64,000 bases of DNA from an uncultured Lachnospiraceae bacterium. Its GTDB lineage: Bacteria; Bacillota; Clostridia; Lachnospirales; Lachnospiraceae. How positions within the stretch are numbered: position 1 is the stretch's first letter; every line of letters begins with the position of its first letter. The stretch covers positions 124,001 to 188,000 of the forward strand of contig CAJURQ010000003.1 in assembly GCA_910588955.1 (NCBI GenBank), in the 5' to 3' direction. Below the pieces are notes generated by a model. It was not told the origin of the DNA. It did not search any database and was given only the letters and a program-made list of their open reading frames with translations. A program made the translations under genes and the position numbers. This document shows positions 8,330 through 15,861 of the stretch, one piece after another.

Positions 8330-9276
8330 TCAACACACTGACAGAGAAGATTAAAAAACTGGAGGCGCCTATCGTGGTGGGACTTGACCCGACCATGAAG
8401 TTTGTGCCGGAACATATCAAAAAACAGGCGTTTGCCGAGTACGGGGAAACCATGAAAGGCGCGGCGGAGGCGATTTGGCTTTTCAATAAGGGAATCGTGG
8501 ACGCGGTATGCGATCTCGTTCCGGCGGTAAAACCGCAGATCGCCATGTATGAGCAGTTTGGCGTGGAGGGTTTGAACGCCTTTCAGAAGACGGTGTCATA
8601 CTGTAAGGAGAAAGGGCTTGTCGTGATCGGCGACATCAAGCGCGGCGATATCGGTTCCACCTCTGACGCCTACGCGGTGGGTCATCTGGGACAGGTGCAG
8701 GTCGGGGAGACTATGTGCCGTGGTTTTGACGAGGATTTTGCCACGGTCAATCCGTACCTTGGCTCTGACGGCGTGAAGCCCTTTATCGAAGTCTGCAAGA
8801 AGGAGAAGAAGGGACTCTTTATTCTCGTAAAGACTTCAAACCCGAGCAGCGGCGAGTTTCAGGACCGCCTCGTGCTGCCGGAGGGAAGCACGGACGCGTC
8901 GAAGGCGAGACCGCTCTATGAGATTGTCGGTGAGAAAGTAGCCGAGTGGGCTGCGGATCACATGGGCGACTCGTACAGCTATATCGGCGCGGTGGTTGGC
9001 GCGACATATCCCGAGATGGGGAAGGTTCTGCGCAAAATCATGCCAAAGTCCTACATACTGGTGCCTGGTTACGGCGCGCAGGGTGGCAAGGGCAAGGATT
9101 TGAAACACTTTTTCAACGAGGACGGTCTGGGCGCTATCATTAATTCTTCCAGAGGCATTATTGCGGCTTACCAGCAGGAGACTTACGCGAAATACGGACC
9201 GGAAAATTATGCCGACGCGTCGCGGGCGGCGGTGCTCGACATGAAGGAAGATATCAGGGAAGGCATATTCTGCTAA
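8326..9276 (+). CDS. pyrF: Orotidine-5'-phosphate decarboxylase (type 2)
   Basis: Converts OMP to UMP, the last step of de novo pyrimidine synthesis. At 316 residues it belongs to the longer type-2 group. Key elements are VVGLDPT near the N-terminus, the catalytic stretch GDIKRGDIGSTSDAY with Lys105 and Asp108, VNPYLGSDG, and the phosphate-binding end VPGYGAQGG...INSSRGI. The start is a TTG at 8326 within the TTGA overlap with the upstream stop, preceded by GGAGGG at 8311. No other pyr genes lie in the window. Confidence 0.93.
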   Translation: MINTLTEKIKKLEAPIVVGLDPTMKFVPEHIKKQAFAEYGETMKGAAEAIWLFNKGIVDAVCDLVPAVKPQIAMYEQFGVEGLNAFQKTVSYCKEKGLVVIGDIKRGDIGSTSDAYAVGHLGQVQVGETMCRGFDEDFATVNPYLGSDGVKPFIEVCKKEKKGLFILVKTSNPSSGEFQDRLVLPEGSTDASKARPLYEIVGEKVAEWAADHMGDSYSYIGAVVGATYPEMGKVLRKIMPKSYILVPGYGAQGGKGKDLKHFFNEDGLGAIINSSRGIIAAYQQETYAKYGPENYADASRAAVLDMKEDIREGIFC

Positions 9277-9287
9277 ACTTATATTTC

Positions 9288-9318
9288 TGAATATTCTGTA
9301 AGAAAAGACGGCATACTA
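9288..9318 (+). promoter_or_regulatory. Sigma-G (forespore) promoter of spoVAD
   Basis: TGAATA at 9288-9293 and CATACTA at 9312-9318 are separated by 18 bases. Both agree closely with the known forespore sigma-G consensus, and the element lies directly upstream of a sporulation gene of the expected regulon. The predicted transcript starts near 9325. Confidence 0.75.
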
Positions 9319-9371
9319 TCCTTAATCATGTAAGGAATCTTTCTGGTTCCGAAGAAAGGATCGTATGCCGT
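9308..9371 (+). promoter_or_regulatory. Inverted repeat spanning the promoter -10 and the spoVAD ribosome binding site
   Basis: Sixteen bases at 9308-9323 pair, with one mismatch, with 9356-9371, which holds the AAGGAT ribosome binding site just before the ATG at 9373. The left arm overlaps the sigma-G -10 element. Only transcripts starting upstream, for example read-through from pyrF, would contain both arms. Confidence 0.6.
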
Positions 9372-9372
9372 T

Positions 9373-10389
9373 ATGTTAGGAAAGCAGAGCATTCAGTTTG
9401 AGAAGAAACCGTACATCATAAGCAGTGCCTCCATTGTGGGAAGCAAGGAAGCGGAGGGTCCCATGGGGGCGCTTTTTGATAAGGTCGGCTATGACGACAG
9501 CTTTGGCGCCCAGAACTGGGAGGAGGCGGAGAGCCGCCTGCAGAAGGAGGCGCTGGAGATTGCCATCTTGAAAGCGGGGCTGACCAAGCAGGATATTCAG
9601 GTGGTGTTTGCGGGGGATCTGCTGGGGCAGTCCATTGCCAGCAGCTTCGGGCTTGCCGGGTACCAGCTTCCCCATGTAGGGCTTTACGGCGCATGTTCTA
9701 CTTGCGGGTTGTCCTTAACCATGGGCGGCATGATGGTTTCCGCGGGGTTTGCCGAAAAAGCGGCGTGCATCACGTCCAGCCACTTTGCCAGCGCGGAGAA
9801 AGAGTTCCGTTTTCCGCTCTCCTACGGCAACCAGAGACCCAAGTCCGCAACGTGGACAGTGACGGGCAGCGGCGCGTTTCTCGTCTCGTCACAGCCGGGA
9901 AAACAGACGCGGGCGGTGATGGAGGGCGTGACCATCGGTAAAATTGTGGATTACGGCGTGAAGGATTCTATGAATATGGGCGCTTGTATGGCGCCTGCGG
10001 CGGCAGATACGATTGTGCGGCATCTGGAGGATTTTGGCAGGGAGCCGAAGGACTATGACAAAATTATCACGGGCGATCTCGGCGAGGTGGGACGGCAGCT
10101 TCTGTTTGACCTGCTTGCGGAAAAGCAGATTGATATCACCAGACAGCATATGGACTGCGGCATCGAGATTTTTGAGAACGAGAAACAGCACACGGACGCG
10201 GGCGGTTCGGGCTGCGGGTGCAGCGCGGTGGTACTGTCGGCGTACGTGTTGAAAAAGATTGAGGAAGGCATCTGGAAGAGGGTGCTCTTTCTGCCCACAG
10301 GAGCGCTCCTGTCAAAGACCAGTTTTAACGAGGGGCAGACGATACCGGGCATTGCCCACGGGGTAGCGCTGGAGCAGTATCGAGGGTGA
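9373..10389 (+). CDS. spoVAD: Stage V sporulation protein AD
   Basis: A 338-residue thiolase-fold protein of the SpoVA system, which moves dipicolinic acid and calcium into the forespore; SpoVAD binds dipicolinate. Recognisable stretches are ISSASIVGSKEAEGPMG near the start, LYGACSTCG, SSHFASAEKEFRFPLSYGNQ (split by family-conserved residues), CMAPAAADTI and ITGDLGEVG. In related bacteria it usually sits between spoVAC and spoVAE; here it is alone, with spoVAE about 36 kb away (about 6 kb without the prophage). Expression should be forespore-specific from the sigma-G promoter at 9288. A strong terminator follows. Confidence 0.92.
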   Translation: MLGKQSIQFEKKPYIISSASIVGSKEAEGPMGALFDKVGYDDSFGAQNWEEAESRLQKEALEIAILKAGLTKQDIQVVFAGDLLGQSIASSFGLAGYQLPHVGLYGACSTCGLSLTMGGMMVSAGFAEKAACITSSHFASAEKEFRFPLSYGNQRPKSATWTVTGSGAFLVSSQPGKQTRAVMEGVTIGKIVDYGVKDSMNMGACMAPAAADTIVRHLEDFGREPKDYDKIITGDLGEVGRQLLFDLLAEKQIDITRQHMDCGIEIFENEKQHTDAGGSGCGCSAVVLSAYVLKKIEEGIWKRVLFLPTGALLSKTSFNEGQTIPGIAHGVALEQYRG

Positions 10390-10409
10390 GGGAAGATATT
10401 CAAATATAG

Positions 10410-10486
10410 TTATGTAAACTGATGCGATGGTAGAAGAAAACCGCCGTAACTGCAAGACAGTTGCGGCGGTTTGGTGTTATGTAAAC
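10410..10486. repeat. Two copies of the GTTTACATAA intergenic motif flanking a terminator
   Basis: TTATGTAAAC occurs at 10410-10419 and again at 10477-10486, on either side of the spoVAD terminator. The same decamer recurs in other intergenic regions: 45573, 45607, 45649, 57465 and 60580. Confidence 0.5.
10438..10472 (+). terminator. Rho-independent-type hairpin after spoVAD
   Basis: AAACCGCCG-T-AACTG at 10438-10452 pairs with CAGTT-G-CGGCGGTTT at 10458-10472 around a five-base loop. The stem is GC-rich with flanking A/T runs, so it could work on both strands. Confidence 0.8.
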
Positions 10487-10586
10487 TAAAATATACAAAG
10501 TCGCTAAAAAAAAGGTCGGCTGTGGTATGATTAATCATTAAATTGTCTATTAATGTCTACAAAAAGAGAATTAGGGAAAGGGGTAC

Positions 10587-10898
10587 ATGATGACAATCGA
10601 AAAGAAGGAAAACGGAAATGAAATAACGCTGATTCCTGCCGGGAGACTTGACACCACCACCGCGCCCCAGTTAGAAGCGGAAATCAACGAATGTACGGCG
10701 AGTGCGGAGACGCAGAAGCTGATTATGGATTTTAAAGACTTGGAGTATCTTTCTTCCGCAGGTTTGAGGATCCTTTTGGCGGCGCACAAGGTGTTTATGA
10801 AACGGGAAGGCAGCATGACCATCTGCCATGTCAGCGAGACCATTCAGGAGGTCTTTGAGGTTACGGGATTCTTGGATATTCTCAACATAGAAGAATAG
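10587..10898 (+). CDS. STAS-domain anti-anti-sigma factor (SpoIIAA/RsbV-like)
   Basis: A 103-residue STAS protein expected to bind and neutralise an RsbW/SpoIIAB-type kinase until phosphorylated. The core LIPAGRLDTTTAP and the phospho-acceptor loop DLEYLSSAGLRILL are typical, the acceptor being one of the serines in SSAG. The kinase-like gene lies 44 bases downstream, and a hybrid histidine kinase follows, so the three form one signalling operon. Two adjacent ATGs (10587, 10590) follow GGAAAGGGG. No cognate sigma factor gene is visible. Confidence 0.87.
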   Translation: MMTIEKKENGNEITLIPAGRLDTTTAPQLEAEINECTASAETQKLIMDFKDLEYLSSAGLRILLAAHKVFMKREGSMTICHVSETIQEVFEVTGFLDILNIEE

Positions 10899-10942
10899 TG
10901 ACTGTGAAGGTATTGAACAGTTGCGAATAGAGGGAGCGGTGT

Positions 10943-11350
10943 ATGAAAGAATTAACGGTTGAGGCAACAGTGGAAAGCATTCCGGTTATTACGGAATTTG
11001 TGGACGAGCAGTTGGAACAGTTCGACTGCCCGATGAAAGCGCAGGTGCAGATAGATATCGCAATAGACGAACTGTTCAGCAACATTGTTCACTATGCGTA
11101 TAATCCCGGAACAGGACCGGCAACGGTGCGCGTAGAGGTGGTGGAGGAGCCACTTTCCGTGATCATTACTTTTATCGATCAGGGCGTGCCCTACGACCCG
11201 CTCGCCAAAGCGGATCCGGACGTGACACTGTCTGCGGAGGAGAGGGAGATCGGCGGACTCGGCATTTACATTGTAAAGAAAAACATGAACGAAATTACAT
11301 ATGAGTACAAGGATGGGAAAAATATCCTGAAAATACGCAAGGAGATATAG
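10943..11350 (+). CDS. RsbW/SpoIIAB-like serine kinase, anti-sigma type
   Basis: A 135-residue GHKL-fold ATPase. The N-box reads QIDIAIDELFSNIVHYAY, and the G-boxes read DQGVPYDPLA and GGLGIYIVKKNMN. Together with the STAS protein just upstream it should form a partner-switching pair in which it phosphorylates the STAS serine and binds a sigma factor or another target. The gene ends five bases before the start of the hybrid kinase. Confidence 0.85.
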   Translation: MKELTVEATVESIPVITEFVDEQLEQFDCPMKAQVQIDIAIDELFSNIVHYAYNPGTGPATVRVEVVEEPLSVIITFIDQGVPYDPLAKADPDVTLSAEEREIGGLGIYIVKKNMNEITYEYKDGKNILKIRKEI

Positions 11351-11355
11351 CGCAT

Positions 11356-12897
11356 ATGCCGGGACAATGGGAGCACAAAGATTTATACAGGGAAATTGTA
11401 ACCACCGCGCAGGAGGGCATGATGGTGATCGGTATGAACGGAAAGATTGTCATGCTGAATCCGGCGGCGGAGCAGATGCTCGGATTGACGCAGGAGGATG
11501 TGGGCAATTCCTTTGCCAACGTATTTCTGCTCAGGGAAGGGACGGATGAGTTTACCGAGGCGATCCTTGACACGATTTATGAGAAGGGCAAGGTAAGCAG
11601 CATGCCGGTTGATTATCTTCTGGACGGGAAGACGAGAAACCTGTCGCTGACCACGAGCTACATACGAAATGAGGGCGAGAAATCTGTCGTCGTGGTGATA
11701 AGCGATGTGACGGAGTTAAACGAGCTGCGGGACGCGCAGAAAGCGCTTGACCGGATAGAGAAACTGAATCGGGAATACGAGAAGGCGAAGGACGAGGCGA
11801 AGAGTCTCTTCCTCTCCAACATGTCCCACGAGATACGGACGCCGATCAATGCGGTGCTTGGCATGAACGAGATGATTCTCAGGGAGTGCAGGGACAAGCA
11901 GCTCTTGTCCTACGCCGCGAATATTCAGAGCTCCGGCAAAACGCTCCTGTTTCTGATCAACGACATTCTGGATATGTCCAAGATTGAGTCCGGAAAGATG
12001 GAGATTGTCCGGGTAGAGTACGCGCCGGAAAATCTCATGATGGATCTGTGGAACGTGATCTTTCTGCGGGCGCAGGAAAAGGGACTCAGCATCCGCTTTT
12101 CTCTGGACGAAACCTTGCCGCGCACACTGTATGGGGATGATGTCAGGATCAAGCAGATTGTGACAAACTTACTGACCAATGCAGTCAAATACACCCCGCA
12201 GGGCGGTATCGAGATGAACGTGGCGTACGAGAGAAAAGGAGGGGAAGAGATTTCGCTCGTCATATCCGTAAAGGACACGGGTATGGGCATCCGCAAGGAG
12301 GACATGGGAAAGCTCTTTGAGAACTTCCAGCGGCTGGATGAGGAGAAAAACCGTAACATCGAGGGTACAGGGCTCGGCATGAATATTACGATGTCGCTCC
12401 TTAAGCTGATGGACGGGGATATGAAGGTGGAGAGCGAATACGGGAAAGGCTCTGACTTCACCGTCACAATTCCTCAGAAAATTGTGTGCGACGAGCCCAC
12501 CGGGGATTTCGAGGCGATCAGAAGCAGACGGGAGCAGAATCTGGCAAAGAGGCAGCAGACCTTTGAGGCGCCGGAGGCGAGTGTGCTTGTGGTGGATGAC
12601 AACAGCATGAACCTTACCGTGTTCAAGTCGCTTTTGAAGCGCACGAAGATGAGGATTACAACGGCGGAATCCGGAAAGAAATGTCTGGAACTGGTGAAGA
12701 AGGAGCCGTACCATATCATATTTATGGATCACATGATGCCGGAGATGGACGGCATTGAAACGCTCCATGAAATACAGAAGATGACGGATTTTCCAAATCA
12801 GGACACGCCGGTGATTGTGCTGACGGCGAACGCCTTGTCCGGTGCGAGAGAGGGGTATTTACGGGAGGGCTCCTCCCCGATGTACATGCCAAGATAG
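11356..12897 (+). pseudogene. PAS hybrid histidine kinase, truncated in the receiver domain
   Basis: A PAS domain (about residues 10-110, no transmembrane segment) is followed by a HisKA domain with phospho-acceptor His158 in MSHEIRTP. A HATPase domain comes next (NLLTNAVKYTPQGG, DTGMGIRKED, GTGLGMN), then a receiver with Asp414/Asp415 and phospho-acceptor Asp458. The receiver stops after REG near residue 504, where the usual FTDYLSKPI with the essential lysine should follow; instead a few foreign codons lead to a stop. The C-terminus is therefore lost, and phosphorelay output is probably broken. The upstream neighbours suggest it once fed the STAS/RsbW switch. Confidence 0.8.
12862..12879. 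other. Junction between two truncated genes (inversion-like breakpoint)
   Basis: The rightward kinase gene and the leftward membrane-protein gene both lose their 3' ends here. The junction lies within a small palindrome, CGGGAGG then CCTCCCCG. Two 5' gene halves meeting tail to tail is what an inversion, or an assembly fold-back, produces. Confidence 0.55.
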
Positions 12898-13340
12898 ATG
12901 GAAGCAGAAAAGAGAATCCAAGATGCCACAAGAGTAAAGTTCGTCAGCTTTTTGGAATAATAGTGACAACTTAAAACGATAGGTACCGCCCACGCAAGTA
13001 CGCCGTGTTTGGGCATGGTGGCTGACAGGATAAAAATACTGACAATACCGCAGATAACAATCACATACTTGAGCCAGTAAGAGGTACAGTCCGTAATCTT
13101 GCAAAGCAGTGTCGGTATCAGAAAAAACAAAATGGTGAAGGGCATACCGATATTCATGATTACAGCCGGAATGATAAAAATGCCCAGAAGATTGAACAGC
13201 CATGCAAGAGCGCCCACTCCGGCGCACACGGCAAGGCACTTCGCGGCATACCGGTTCGCCTCCGCCTCGTTTTCCAGAAATGCCTGCCACTGGGTATCGC
13301 TGTTTGCGTTATTTCTCTTTTTCTCTTTTCGTCTGATCAT
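12872..13340 (-). pseudogene. Truncated multi-pass membrane protein (N-terminal half only)
   Basis: From the ATG at 13340, which has GAGGTG five bases upstream, the frame encodes a basic N-terminus and about five hydrophobic segments (LAVCAGVGALAWLF, IIPAVIMNIGMPFTILFFL, YVIVICGIVSIFIL and two more). It then breaks off after MYIGE at the junction. The remaining frame to 12798 is antisense to the kinase gene and is not genuine. It looks like the membrane sensor part of a larger signalling protein; the missing output domain cannot be named. The prophage sits 67 bases upstream of its start. Confidence 0.6.
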
Positions 13341-13402
13341 CTCGCACCTCATTTCGACATATATCAATAAATTCTAACATATTACAATGTGATCCGGATT
13401 GC

Positions 13403-13407
13403 AATGT
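13403..13407. repeat. Target-site duplication, left copy (AATGT)
   Basis: The five bases directly before the left phage end are identical to 44168-44172 directly after the right end, as expected for a Mu-type staggered cut. Confidence 0.85.
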
Positions 13408-13432
13408 TGTAAATATTCAGTAAGAATGACAA
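13408..13432 (+). repeat. Left terminal inverted repeat and transposase end site
   Basis: The sequence begins TGTAA, then five variable bases, CAG, one variable base and AAGAATGACAA. The right end read inward has the same layout. A further site, TTGTCATTCTT in the opposite orientation, lies at 13514-13524 and may be an internal transposase-binding site. Confidence 0.8.
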
Positions 13433-13550
13433 AAATGTAAAAAAGTGAAAAAATCTAAAAAAAGCTGAAAAACCCCGAAAACACAACGAAAATCGAGAGT
13501 GAACACTGAAAAATTGTCATTCTTGGTGAAGAATAAAAATAAGTAAAATT

Positions 13551-13576
13551 AGCAGGAGAAAAAGCCTGCTTTTTTT
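13551..13576 (+). terminator. Rho-independent terminator near the left phage end
   Basis: AGCAGG and CCTGCT form a six-base stem, followed by seven T. In this position it would stop host transcription entering the prophage from the left. Confidence 0.65.
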
Positions 13577-13768
13577 GTGTTCATTTTCGCTTCAACAATT
13601 AAACGGTCAAAAATGGCGTAAAATCGGCGTTTTGAATATTTTGTGAATTTTAGTTGAACGGGCAAAGATACGCATGGCAAAATATTGGGAAACTATTTTA
13701 GCATTTTGGGAATATGGTTTCCCAACCCGAAAGCCGCATGGGTATAGGAAAAAATGAGAATTAGGAAA

Positions 13769-13848
13769 ATGTTGCGCAACCAAATAGAAAAAATAGTGAG
13801 TATGCAAATGTACCTATTTTTATATCTATAGATTTAGTTGCGCAACAT
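13769..13848. repeat. Inverted pair of boxes with a GTTGCGCAAC palindrome core
   Basis: ATGTTGCGCAACCAAAT (13769-13785) recurs inverted at 13832-13848 with one difference. Each copy contains the perfect palindrome GTTGCGCAAC (13771-13780 and 13837-13846). They look like paired protein-binding sites 46 bases apart; the protein is unknown. Confidence 0.55.
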
Positions 13849-13975
13849 ACAGATAAATCCGTAAATAAAAGAAAAAAATAAAATCTTTTATAAAAATATG
13901 CTGTTTTTGAATGGTTCAACAGATGTTTAAATCATATTTGAAGTGGGTTGAATAAAAGTTAAATGCTCTTATTTG

Positions 13976-14359
13976 TTATGCAAGAAGATCATTATTATTG
14001 TTTTGGTTTGAATGAGATAATAGTTCCTTTTCTTTAGATTTATATATTTTGTATTCTATTATATTTAAAATTTCTTGTTTATCTGAATCAGAAAGCATTC
14101 TAAAATTTGAGATTAATTCGTTTTCTCTATTATTAAAGAATTCTGATTCTGAAAAATACTCATCACCTGTTAGAATCCAATCAATAGAGCACTTTAATAC
14201 TTTTGATAGTCCAATTAATGCAAGTGATGAAGGTAAAACTTTTCCGGATTCTATGCTGCTAAGATTGCCGGAGGAGATACCAACTTCTTTATATACCTGT
14301 GTTTGTGTAATATCCAGTTCGTTTCTACGCAAACGGATTCTTTCGCCAATTTCATTCAT
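13976..14359 (-). CDS. XRE-family phage repressor (c-like)
   Basis: A 127-residue leftward protein with an N-terminal helix-turn-helix (RIRLRRNELDITQTQVYKE, then VGISSGNLSSIESGKV) and the LKCSIDWILTGDE end of the domain. A helical, charged C-terminal part probably mediates oligomerisation. I chose the ATG at 14359 because AAAGGAT lies upstream; a longer frame starts at 14410 without a site. It faces the early operon and is separated from it by repeated operator-like sequences, the arrangement of a lysogeny switch. It has no LexA-like peptidase part, so SOS-driven self-cleavage is unlikely. Confidence 0.82.
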   Translation of the reverse strand: MNEIGERIRLRRNELDITQTQVYKEVGISSGNLSSIESGKVLPSSLALIGLSKVLKCSIDWILTGDEYFSESEFFNNRENELISNFRMLSDSDKQEILNIIEYKIYKSKEKELLSHSNQNNNNDLLA

Positions 14360-14383
14360 AAATTCGCATATCCTTTCGAAATA

Positions 14384-14432
14384 TTTAATATTAGAGAAAA
14401 TGATTGACATTCTTTAATATTAGAGATAATAT
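14384..14432 (+). promoter_or_regulatory. Early promoter with repeated operators
   Basis: TTGACA (14404-14409) and TAATAT (14427-14432) with a 17-base spacer point into the early operon. The 14-mer TTTAATATTAGAGA occurs twice, at 14384-14397 and 14413-14426. The second copy covers the promoter spacer, so repressor binding there would block RNA polymerase. Confidence 0.65.
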
Positions 14433-14564
14433 GTAATTACGGATAAATCCGTGTGTACAACCTACATATTATCATGTTCCCCAAAACGGGACAAATACAA
14501 GATGTGGGAAAGAAAGAAAGAAAAAGCACAAGCCGGAAGTGCGCTGTGCGGAAAGGAGGCAGAC

Positions 14565-14975
14565 ATGAACATGAGTAAATGTACAAGATGTGCGATGGAG
14601 CAGGGATTTAACCCGCTTAACGATGACAGGAGATGCATATGGAAAGCGGCGGGAACCGTATGCCCCGATTATGATGAGCGGCCGGACATGGACAGTATCG
14701 CATGCGAGAAAGTACCTGAGAATGAAACAGAGATCCTCCGCCGGCATTTGAGGATGCTGGCGGAGAAATCCCGGTTTCAGTCAGCAAAGCAGCTTGCAGA
14801 TGTTACAGATGCAATGCTGAAGGTTCATGGATATCTGTTAATACAGAAACCCATCAGGTTCGTTCTCATCCAGATACTTCTTTGTTGCAGCATAGGTGTC
14901 TTTGTAACAGCAGACCGGGAAGGAGATGATGTCCGTGGGAAACAGGAAACGGTATCTGCAGGGTTCTTTTCATGA
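14565..14975 (+). CDS. Early phage protein with cysteine-rich N-terminus, function unknown
   Basis: A 136-residue protein, the first gene of the early operon. Its first 35 residues carry four to five cysteines (CTRCAMEQ..., CIWKAAGTVCPDYD) that could hold zinc. A helical charged region and a hydrophobic stretch (RFVLIQILLCCSIGVFV) near the C-terminus follow, so it may touch the membrane. The ATG at 14565 follows AAAGGAGG. I do not recognise the family. Confidence 0.55.
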   Translation: MNMSKCTRCAMEQGFNPLNDDRRCIWKAAGTVCPDYDERPDMDSIACEKVPENETEILRRHLRMLAEKSRFQSAKQLADVTDAMLKVHGYLLIQKPIRFVLIQILLCCSIGVFVTADREGDDVRGKQETVSAGFFS

Positions 14976-15258
14976 AAGGCTGCGGTGCCTGTGGCTTGCA
15001 TCCGGGCTGACACAGAAACAGGTCGCGGAGCGGATCGGGGCGGAAAGGAAATCGGTCAGCAAATGGATCTCTGGGGAAATTAATCCGAGCCTGCCGTATT
15101 TTATGAGGCTGTGCAGGCTGTTTCGTGTATCGGCAGACTGGCTGCTGTTTGGAGAGGAGGGCAAGGATGGAGGACAAAAAAGAGATTGTGATGCTGCTGA
15201 AGCATCTGCTCAAGGCGACCAGAGCGGGAGCAGATATCAGGCAGATGGAGCTGGGTGA
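14926..15258 (+). CDS. XRE-family helix-turn-helix protein, early region
   Basis: About 110 residues. The helix-turn-helix reads GLTQKQVAERIGAERKSVSKWISG and ends in the family-typical FRVSADWLLFGEE. The start overlaps the preceding gene by 50 bases and follows AGGAG (ATG at 14926 or 14929). The last 30 residues are low in structure and overlap the next gene by 92 bases, so the functional part is the first 75 residues. It may be a Cro-like or accessory regulator. Confidence 0.65.
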   Translation: MMSVGNRKRYLQGSFHERLRCLWLASGLTQKQVAERIGAERKSVSKWISGEINPSLPYFMRLCRLFRVSADWLLFGEEGKDGGQKRDCDAAEASAQGDQSGSRYQADGAG

Positions 15259-15370
15259 TGACGGGGAGACGATCAGGATTACATTTAACAACCAGTGTTC
15301 CAGGGACATCAACATAGCCTGTGATTCCGGAATTGCTATTATCATGGATGTGGCGAAGGCACTTAGTTAG
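15167..15370 (+). CDS. Small early phage protein, unknown
   Basis: A 67-residue acidic protein starting at the ATG after GAGGAGGGCAAGG, in a different frame from the helix-turn-helix gene it overlaps. The N-terminal half is helical (KKEIVMLLKHLLKATRAG) and the C-terminal half looks like beta strands (ETIRITFNNQ). I do not recognise the family. Confidence 0.5.
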   Translation: MEDKKEIVMLLKHLLKATRAGADIRQMELGDDGETIRITFNNQCSRDINIACDSGIAIIMDVAKALS

Positions 15371-15424
15371 ATGAGTAGAAAGAAATGGCATTGATTCAGC
15401 AGACTGGAAAGGAGGACTGGAAAA

Positions 15425-15625
15425 ATGAAGATTAAGGAGATGTACTGTGAGGTATGTAATCATTTACTCGACATAAGAAAAGACAACGTTTATGAGGTAA
15501 ATATTGCAGGCACCATTTTTGGTAATACAGAAAATTATGATGCTACGGACTGTCCGTACTGCGGCTGCCAGAATGTGTTGAAGAAAAGGTATAAACGGAC
15601 AGGCAAATGTTTGAGTAAAGAGTAA
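15425..15625 (+). CDS. Small zinc-ribbon protein
   Basis: A 66-residue protein with two Cys pairs, CEVC near residue 8 and CPYC near residue 43, typical of a zinc ribbon with a basic tail. The ATG follows GGAGGACTGGAAAA. Such proteins are common in phage early regions; its partner is unknown. Confidence 0.6.
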   Translation: MKIKEMYCEVCNHLLDIRKDNVYEVNIAGTIFGNTENYDATDCPYCGCQNVLKKRYKRTGKCLSKE

Positions 15626-15637
15626 AGGGAGATGGAA

Positions 15638-15844
15638 ATGAAACGCAGAAGAATACATGATCTGGGAACCTTCCATAAGGAAGCAACGGAGCGGGGGTTT
15701 ACATATGCACAGGCACAGATTGAGGAAACATGCGGTTTGGTCGGACCGGTACGGGTACCGTTATCGGCAGAGCCGGATGGGATGATGGTCTACCAGAAAG
15801 TATCAACACGGAACATGCTGCACAGGAGGGCAGGTTCAAAATAA
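15638..15844 (+). CDS. Small early phage protein, unknown
   Basis: About 68 residues, basic (KRRRIHDLGTFHKEATERG). Two in-frame ATGs lie at 15632 and 15638; the second is better spaced from GGGAG. I do not recognise the family. Confidence 0.45.
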   Translation: MKRRRIHDLGTFHKEATERGFTYAQAQIEETCGLVGPVRVPLSAEPDGMMVYQKVSTRNMLHRRAGSK

Positions 15845-15861
15845 AAAATGGAGGAAAAAGG

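Larger units (their letters stand above)
13433..13975. other. Gene-free left-end region of the prophage
   Basis: About 540 AT-rich bases without a convincing gene. They hold an inverted copy of the end motif (13514-13524), a terminator (13551-13576), an inverted repeat TTGGGAAAC/GTTTCCCAA (13685-13693 and 13717-13725) and two inverted palindrome-containing boxes (13769-13785 and 13832-13848). The region probably serves end recognition and control. Confidence 0.6.

Noticed and set aside
12798..12871. C-terminal 24 codons of the leftward membrane-protein frame
   Set aside because: They are antisense to the kinase receiver domain and only follow from the junction.
13607..13807. Leftward 66-codon frame in the phage left end
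   Set aside because: No ribosome binding site, unlikely composition, and it crosses the inverted repeats; treated as chance.
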